NCBI GenBank assembly: GCA_030045935.1
Contig: JASIEN010000638.1
Location: forward strand, 1 to 29,061
DNA length: 29,061 bases
Source of the DNA: Candidatus Sulfotelmatobacter sp.
GTDB lineage: Bacteria > Acidobacteriota > Terriglobia > Terriglobales > Acidobacteriaceae
Reading direction: 5' to 3'
Part shown: piece by piece, positions 24,804 to 29,061 of the stretch
Layout: the number at the start of each line of letters is the position of its first letter
Position numbering within the stretch: the first letter of the stretch is position 1
Program-made: the position numbers and the translations under genes
The notes under the pieces: generated by a model
What the model was told of the DNA's origin: nothing
Seen by the model: only the letters and a program-made list of their open reading frames with translations
Databases searched by the model: none

Positions 24804-25256
24804 TCAGAATCGCTTTAACAACTCTATGATTTCGCCGCGGGCAATGGCGTTTTCGATGTAGAGCCTGCCTATGCTCACCGACAGGTTGAACCGTCTCGGT
24901 CCTGCGCTGCCGGGATTGAAGTAAAGAACGGCATCGTGCTTCTCTTGTTTGGCGATATGACTGTGGCCAGAGACAACGACTGAGAATCCAGCGGCTTTCG
25001 GCTTCAGATCCAACTGGGCGAGGTCGTGCAGAATGTAGATGGAGGTTCCGGCGATTTCGAGCACTTCTGTTTGCGGCAGCTTGCGCGCCCATGCGGCTTT
25101 GTTGATATTGCCGCGAATGGCAGCGACCGGAGCGATTTTCTGAAGCTCTTCGAGAATTGCCGGTGAGCCGACATCACCGGCATGAATAATGTGATCCGAC
25201 GCGCGCAGGACTTCAACGGCTTCAGGCCGTAGAAGCCCATGCGTGTCGGAAATCAC
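24804..25256 (-). CDS. YfcE/MJ0936-type metallophosphoesterase
   Basis: A 150-residue calcineurin-like phosphoesterase of the YfcE family, probably a phosphodiesterase. Metal-binding motifs are visible: SDTHG, HAGDVG, IRGNIN and VSGHSH, then LYFNPGSAGPRRF. In the third motif Asn replaces the usual final Asp (GNxD to GNIN), while the metal-ligand Asn is kept. The start is uncertain: GTG 25256 gives MISDTHG, but the frame continues upstream as RTVIGV, as expected for the family, with only a CTG (25274) available. A 21-codon ORF (25253-25318) ends overlapping the GTG. 32 bp separate it from tgt, so co-transcription is likely. Confidence 0.88.
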   Translation of the reverse strand: MISDTHGLLRPEAVEVLRASDHIIHAGDVGSPAILEELQKIAPVAAIRGNINKAAWARKLPQTEVLEIAGTSIYILHDLAQLDLKPKAAGFSVVVSGHSHIAKQEKHDAVLYFNPGSAGPRRFNLSVSIGRLYIENAIARGEIIELLKRF

Positions 25257-25341
25257 TCCGATAACTGTTCGCAGTTGCCGGTTCCCCGTTCGCAGAGATG
25301 ATGCACTAAGGACCGCATTCCCTCAGCGGCGTGAAAATCCA

Positions 25342-25692
25342 CTAGGCGACAGCTGCGCCCTCAGCCGCGCTGACAGAGTCAAAGAACTGAAAAAGTTGCT
25401 CCACCCTCGTAACTTCCAACGCGTGCCGGACGCGCTGGCTCACACCCACCAGCGCCAATGTCCTTCCAACACGCTGCCGGCTCACATAAGCTCCCACCAG
25501 CGCCCCGATGCCCGCGGAATCGACGTATGGAACGTGGGAAAAATCGATAATAAGTGACTGTGACATATCAGCCCGCACGAATGACTGAAATCCGAAAATG
25601 GTGGTAACGACAAGCGGACCGCTCAGCCGCAGAACTCGGCATCCCGCTTGCGTTCCCGGCTGATCGTCAATATGCAATGATTCCTGAGACAT
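25342..25692 (-). CDS. STAS-domain anti-sigma factor antagonist (SpoIIAA-like)
   Basis: A 116-residue single STAS domain protein. The hallmark is IIDFSHVPYVDSAGIGALVG, where the Ser in DSAGIG is the site a partner HPK-like (SpoIIAB/RsbW-type) kinase would phosphorylate, so the protein probably works in a partner-switching regulatory circuit. No kinase, phosphatase or sigma factor gene is next to it. I start at ATG 25692 (SQESLHIDD); a TTG at 25719 is the alternative. It is between mnmG and the phosphoesterase gene on the same strand. Confidence 0.88.
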   Translation of the reverse strand: MSQESLHIDDQPGTQAGCRVLRLSGPLVVTTIFGFQSFVRADMSQSLIIDFSHVPYVDSAGIGALVGAYVSRQRVGRTLALVGVSQRVRHALEVTRVEQLFQFFDSVSAAEGAAVA

Positions 25693-25770
25693 GCGGCAGA
25701 TATTAACATCCTGGACCAATGTGGCATTGTAACGAAAAGTAAAAATGGTCGCTCCGGTCCTCGACAGCCT

Positions 25771-27852
25771 TCAGAGCGCGTCCGCCTGCTCACGCCTCTT
25801 GGCCTGAATTTCGATGAACACATTCACCAGCGACACCGCGGCCGGCGTCACGCCAGGGATGCGCGAAGCCTGCGCCAGCGTGCTCGGCTGCACGTGCGTA
25901 AGCTTTTCCATCATTTCGCGCGAGAGGCCGCTCACCGAGCGGTAATCGAACCAGTCGGGAATCGCGCGCTGCTCGGCTTTCTTCAGCCGTTCCATGGCGC
26001 GCTGCTGTTGCAGCAGGTAGCCTTCGTACTTGATTTCAGTTTCGACCGACTTGAGTTCATTGCGAACTTCGGAGGAAAGTCTGGCCGCGGATTCGCGCAT
26101 ATTCACGCGGATTTCTTCCCGTACAAAGAAAGCTGCATCAAGTTCTCGCAACACGGTCACAAGCTGCTCAACCGTGACTTCAGGGCGCTTGAGCAATTGC
26201 GCCAAAGTCGAGCCGACCGCTGAATCCGGCACTGTCCACGCAGGGACAGCCGCCCCCGGCTGCCTGTCCTGAGCGGAGTCGAAGCGTCCAGGCGAGGGCA
26301 GCTCGCTAGCTCCCGTGTCATTCAAGATCGACAGCATCTCCACCGTAAACTTCGTTCCCTCCAGCAATCGCTTCATGCGTTCCAACCGCGCCTGCTTGCT
26401 CTCAAAATCCTTCCATGCTTCATCCGAAATCAACCCAACGCGTCTTCCATGCGGTGTGAGCCGCCGGTCGGCGTTATCGATGCGCAGATGCAGCCGGAAT
26501 TCCGCCCGCGACGTGAACATGCGGTAAGGCTCGTTCGTGCCCTTCGAAATGAGATCGTCAATCAGAATCGCTGTGTATGCTTCAGTACGATCCAGGATAA
26601 GTGGTTCCTGCCGCTTCACCTTCAGCGCCGCATTAATGCCAGCCATCAATCCCTGGCATGCGGCTTCCTCATATCCCGAAGTTCCATTGATCTGCCCGGC
26701 CAGAAAAAGTCTCGCAATTTTCTTGGTTTCGAGAGTGCGCTCGAGCTCGGTCGGATCGATCGAGTCGTACTCGATGGCATAACCGGGCCTCAGCATCTCC
26801 GCCGCCTCAAGACCGGGAATAGACTTCAAAATCTCAAGCTGCACTTCAACCGGCAGAGACGTGCTCATTCCATTGACATAAATCTCGTGCGTGTTGCGGC
26901 CTTCAGGCTCGAGATAGAGTTGATGCGTTTCTTTGTCGGGGAATTTGACGATCTTATCTTCAATCGAAGGGCAATACCTCGGCCCAATCGACTTGATCTG
27001 CCCGCTGAACATCGGCGAGCGGTGCACATTGTCGCGAATGATGCGGTGCGTCTCCGGCGTGGTCCACGCGATATAGCAGGGCATCTGCGAATCATGGTGC
27101 GCCACGCGCTTGGTGCGGAAGCTGAACGGCGTGGGATCTTCGTCTCCCGGCTGCACGGGAAATTTCGACCAGTCAATGGTGCGGCCATCGAGCCGCGGAG
27201 GCGTTCCGGTCTTGAGCCGGCATCCCCGCAGCCCCAGCTTCTTCAGTGCTTCGCCGAGCAGCACTGCATTCGGCTCGCCTGAACGCCCCGCCGGATACTG
27301 CTGCTCGCCGCAATGAATCAGGCCGTTGAGAAATGTTCCAGTCGTAATGATGACAGCCTGCGCGCCGACCGTGCGGCCATCGCGAAGACGAACCCCGCGC
27401 ACCATGCGACGGCCGGGAGATCCTTCGCTCTGCTCAGGATGGCGGAATTGATCGTCTTTGACGATCAATTCCGCCACTTCCGCCTGCTTGATCTTCAGGT
27501 TCACCTGCGACTCGAGCAGCTCGCGCATCTTCAGTCGGTACGCCTGCTTGTCGCACTGCGCCCGCGGCGACCAGACTGCTGGGCCGCGCGAAGTATTCAG
27601 AAGTCGAAATTGGATGCCGACTGCATCAGTGATTTCGCCCATGATGCCGCCAAGCGCGTCGACTTCCCGCACAAGATGTCCCTTAGCGATACCTCCGATC
27701 GCAGGATTACACGACATCTGCGCGATCAGATCAACGTTCAACGTGTAAAGGGCGGTCTTCAAGCCCATGCAGGCAGAGGCCATGGCGGCCTCACACCCGG
27801 CATGGCCGGCGCCGACCACAACCACATCAAATTGTTCCGTAAACTGGGTCAT
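25771..27852 (-). CDS. mnmG: tRNA uridine-5-carboxymethylaminomethyl modification enzyme MnmG with two in-frame repeat insertions
   Basis: A 693-residue MnmG (GidA). With MnmE it modifies U34 of tRNAs using FAD, glycine or ammonium and methylene-tetrahydrofolate. It has the FAD-binding start DVVVVGAGHAGCEAAMAS, the CNPAIGGIAKGHLVREVDALGG block, TGTPPRLDGRTIDWS, GTSGYEEAACQGLMAGINAA and a helical C-terminal MnmE/tRNA-binding region (YEGYLLQQQRAMERLKKAE, IPGVTPAAVSLVN). Usual length is ~620-640; the excess comes from two insertions: ~126-147 (QFRHPEQSEGSPG) and ~517-541 (GRFDSAQDRQPGAAVP), both translated repeat DNA. The ATG at 27852 is the family start. A possible promoter is TTGTTC/TAGAAT at 27931-27905 with 15-bp spacing. 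Confidence 0.94.
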   Translation of the reverse strand: MTQFTEQFDVVVVGAGHAGCEAAMASACMGLKTALYTLNVDLIAQMSCNPAIGGIAKGHLVREVDALGGIMGEITDAVGIQFRLLNTSRGPAVWSPRAQCDKQAYRLKMRELLESQVNLKIKQAEVAELIVKDDQFRHPEQSEGSPGRRMVRGVRLRDGRTVGAQAVIITTGTFLNGLIHCGEQQYPAGRSGEPNAVLLGEALKKLGLRGCRLKTGTPPRLDGRTIDWSKFPVQPGDEDPTPFSFRTKRVAHHDSQMPCYIAWTTPETHRIIRDNVHRSPMFSGQIKSIGPRYCPSIEDKIVKFPDKETHQLYLEPEGRNTHEIYVNGMSTSLPVEVQLEILKSIPGLEAAEMLRPGYAIEYDSIDPTELERTLETKKIARLFLAGQINGTSGYEEAACQGLMAGINAALKVKRQEPLILDRTEAYTAILIDDLISKGTNEPYRMFTSRAEFRLHLRIDNADRRLTPHGRRVGLISDEAWKDFESKQARLERMKRLLEGTKFTVEMLSILNDTGASELPSPGRFDSAQDRQPGAAVPAWTVPDSAVGSTLAQLLKRPEVTVEQLVTVLRELDAAFFVREEIRVNMRESAARLSSEVRNELKSVETEIKYEGYLLQQQRAMERLKKAEQRAIPDWFDYRSVSGLSREMMEKLTHVQPSTLAQASRIPGVTPAAVSLVNVFIEIQAKRREQADAL
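26231..26284 (-). repeat. Second repeat insertion in mnmG
   Basis: Contains CTGTCC/GGACAG and GGCTG/CAGCC inverted words and the block CTTCGACTCCGCTCAGGACAGGC (minus strand, 26284-26262), related to plus-strand words at 16841 and 28798. Translated as part of the GRFDSAQDRQPGAA insertion. Confidence 0.65.
27410..27475 (-). repeat. MITE half-element plus perfect 16-bp inverted repeat in mnmG
   Basis: On the minus strand, CATCCTGAGC, AGAGCGAAGG and ATCTCCCGGCCG (27441-27410) match the left half of copy 2 of the dispersed element. Immediately beside it, GGCGGAATTGATCGTC (27441-27456) and GACGATCAATTCCGCC (27460-27475) form a perfect 16-bp hairpin with a TTT loop. Both lie inside the reading frame. 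Confidence 0.85.
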
Positions 27853-27904
27853 GCCCACAGTGCCAGCAAAAGTTGCATCTCGGCTCGAAGTGCCATCATC
27901 CACT

Positions 27905-27931
27905 ATTCTAACAACTTACGAGTAAGAACAA
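27905..27931 (-). promoter_or_regulatory. Candidate mnmG promoter with internal palindrome
   Basis: On the minus strand TTGTTC (27931-27926) and TAGAAT (27910-27905) are separated by 15 bp. The spacer holds the palindrome CTTAC-GA-GTAAG (27915-27926). The spacing is short for sigma-70, so this is tentative. Confidence 0.3.
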
Positions 27932-27968
27932 TTCTGCTTAGAATCGCAACACTTTCACACCAGTGCGC

Positions 27969-28010
27969 GTGATGAGCATCACTGGCTCACGCAAAAAGTC
28001 GGTTTATAGT
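27969..28010 (+). promoter_or_regulatory. Candidate operator and -10 upstream of the CADD-like gene
   Basis: GTGATG-AG-CATCAC (27969-27982) is a perfect 6-bp inverted repeat. It lies about where a -35 would be for a TATAGT -10 at 28005-28010; no clear -35 is seen, which would fit an activated or repressed promoter. Confidence 0.3.
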
Positions 28011-28040
28011 ATTCTGTCGTACCAAGTCCCAGGAGGCCTT

Positions 28041-28742
28041 ATGACTACCGCGCAATTTTTTGACCGACTGGAAGCATCCATCGCGAAGTACGACCTGCTC
28101 TGCCATCCGTTTTATAAGGCTTGGGCGGCGGGAGACTTGACTCGCGAAGACCTGCGCGAGTATGCCCGCCATTACTATCATCATGTGGAAGCATTTCCGT
28201 CTTATCTGGCTGAACTCGCGCTGCGCCTGAACGAGGGCGACCTGCGCCGCGCCGTTCTGGCCAACATGTGCGATGAAAAAGGACTCTCCGCTGAATTCGC
28301 AACTGATGCTGTGCCCCACTCCGAGCTGTGGCTTGATTTCGCCGAAGGTATGGGCGCACGCCGGGACATGCGGTGGCATTTGCCCGTCGCGGAAGTTCGC
28401 GAGCTGATCCGGCATTTTCACCGGATCGCAAGCGAGGGAACTCCGGAAGAAGCGCTGGCGACGTTTTATGTTTATGAATCGCAGGTACCGCGCATCGCCA
28501 GAGAAAAAGAGCGTGGCCTGCGCGAGCTTTACGGTGCCGATGACAAGGCCCGGGCCTACTTCACATTGCACAGCAGCGCCGATGTTTATCATGCCAACGT
28601 CTGGCGCAAGCAGTTGGAAGATCGAATCGCTTCAAATCCTGAGGCAGCCTATGGGGCGTTGGCCGCCGCCGAAGATACGGCAAAAATGCTCCGGCGCGCG
28701 CTGGATGGAATCGAAGCTGCCCGGATGGCGTGCGCGGCTTAA
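28041..28742 (+). CDS. CADD-like haem-oxygenase-fold protein, predicted pABA-forming enzyme
   Basis: A 233-residue protein aligning by eye along its length with Chlamydia trachomatis CADD (CT610, 231 residues), which makes p-aminobenzoate for folate from its own Tyr and Lys residues at a dimetal site. Shared blocks: HPFYKAW, HYYHHVEAFPSYL, DEKG, FYVYESQVPRIAREKERGL and HSSADVYHA. Predicted metal ligands E79, H93, E146, H177, D181 and H184 match CADD E81, H88, E142, H174, D178 and H181. Y25, Y145, Y173 and K156 match Tyr27, Tyr141, Tyr170 and Lys152. A ~7-residue insertion lies near H93. AGGAGG 4 nt before the ATG at 28041 fixes the start. It is divergent from mnmG. PqqC and TenA are relatives of the same fold but lack these motifs. 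Confidence 0.88.
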   Translation: MTTAQFFDRLEASIAKYDLLCHPFYKAWAAGDLTREDLREYARHYYHHVEAFPSYLAELALRLNEGDLRRAVLANMCDEKGLSAEFATDAVPHSELWLDFAEGMGARRDMRWHLPVAEVRELIRHFHRIASEGTPEEALATFYVYESQVPRIAREKERGLRELYGADDKARAYFTLHSSADVYHANVWRKQLEDRIASNPEAAYGALAAAEDTAKMLRRALDGIEAARMACAA

Positions 28743-29061
28743 GCATAAGAGTGTTTGTGGGGCGTCATCCTGAGCGTAGCTTGAGGCGTTTGTGCGGCCC
28801 TTCGACAGCCTCACTTCGCTCGCTTGCTCAGGGCAGGCTACAAGCTAAGCCGCGCGCCGAAATCCCGAACCCTGAATGCCGAGCGCAGCGCAGGCAGAAG
28901 GGGAGGGACCTCAGGCGGAGCGAAGGATCTCCCGACACGGTAACCCAAAGGCGTGAGATTCCTCGCCCCGCTGGTGAAAGCGCGGGGCTTCGGAATGACG
29001 TAGTCTCGGGGCACAATGCTTACTGTTTATCCTCGTTGTTAATCGTTTAACACGGTGGCCA
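28743..29061. other. Intergenic end of window filled by a composite repeat
   Basis: No gene is seen in these 319 bp. An open plus-strand frame (from 28730) is only the translated repeat. After the repeat, TGTTAA-TCGT-TTAACA (29037-29052) is a perfect AT-rich palindrome that could be an operator of a gene beyond the edge. Confidence 0.65.
28762..29000 (+). repeat. MITE-like dispersed repeat, copy 3, with internal insertion
   Basis: Starts GCGTCATCCTGAGCGTAGC and ends CTTCGGAATGACG like copy 2, but is 239 bp because ~115 bp of other sequence interrupt the left half, including TTCGACAGCCTCACTTCGCT and GCTCAGGGCAGGC, words of the second repeat type seen at 16841 and in mnmG. The right part (GGCGGAGCGAAGGATCTCCC ... 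CCCCGCTGGTGAAAGCGCGGGG) is intact. Confidence 0.82.

Noticed and set aside
24772..25092. Longer Tgt N terminus
   Set aside because: The extra ~107 residues overlap the phosphoesterase gene, are Arg-rich and unlike any TGT.
26449..27282. 277-residue plus-strand open frame
   Set aside because: Antisense shadow of mnmG with no recognisable motif.
28730..29050. 106-residue plus-strand frame after the CADD gene
   Set aside because: It is a translation of MITE copy 3 (GSPDT, EIPRPAGE, GLRNDV) and overlaps the end of the CADD gene.

Overview
The window reads as a chromosomal segment of a Gram-negative, moderately GC-rich bacterium, most likely an Acidobacteriota member (Terriglobia/Koribacter-like). 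This rests on the protein make-up (LptD, TonB-ExbB-ExbD, YajC-SecD-SecF, a KimA-like permease with a C-terminal stress-protein domain, a CADD-type pABA enzyme) and on short intergenic palindromic repeats that also invade reading frames. The taxon is an inference; no rRNA, tRNA, transposase, phage gene or CRISPR array was found.

Layout. 1-933 (minus): start of an NAD(P)-dependent epimerase, cut by the window edge, and a LemA protein. 1273-2184 (plus): a TIGR01777-type epimerase with a terminator-like hairpin. 2304-5689 (minus): a KimA/APC-type transporter and an RDD membrane protein. 5907-11639 (plus): LptD, LarE, a DsbA-like thiol oxidoreductase and a SurA/PrsA-like lipoprotein; apart from LarE this resembles an outer-membrane assembly and oxidative-folding group. 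11705-13740 (minus): the biotin-carrier and biotin-carboxylase subunits of a split acyl-CoA carboxylase. 14033-15700 (plus): a GT39-like membrane glycosyltransferase. 15835-27852 (minus): twelve co-directional genes, in transcription order mnmG, a STAS protein, a YfcE-type phosphoesterase, tgt, yajC, secD, secF, tonB, exbB, exbD, exbD and a TPR lipoprotein. 28041-28742 (plus): a CADD-like protein divergent from mnmG. 28743-29061: repeats only.

How the genes fit together. The long minus-strand run joins tRNA wobble modification (MnmG, Tgt), proton-motive-force-assisted secretion (YajC-SecDF) and energy transduction to the outer membrane (TonB-ExbBD). MnmG uses a methylene-tetrahydrofolate carbon, and the divergent CADD homologue is expected to make the folate precursor pABA, so the two may be metabolically linked.

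The most notable features are: (i) the CADD homologue, which keeps all the metal-ligand, Tyr and Lys positions I could align with chlamydial CADD; (ii) in-frame insertions of palindromic repeat DNA in both wobble-modification genes, including a perfect 16-bp inverted repeat in mnmG; (iii) a dispersed MITE-like family ending in GCGTCAT/ATGACGC; (iv) a three-way-junction-like fold upstream of lptD; (v) inverted repeats at nearly every long gene junction of the sec-ton run.
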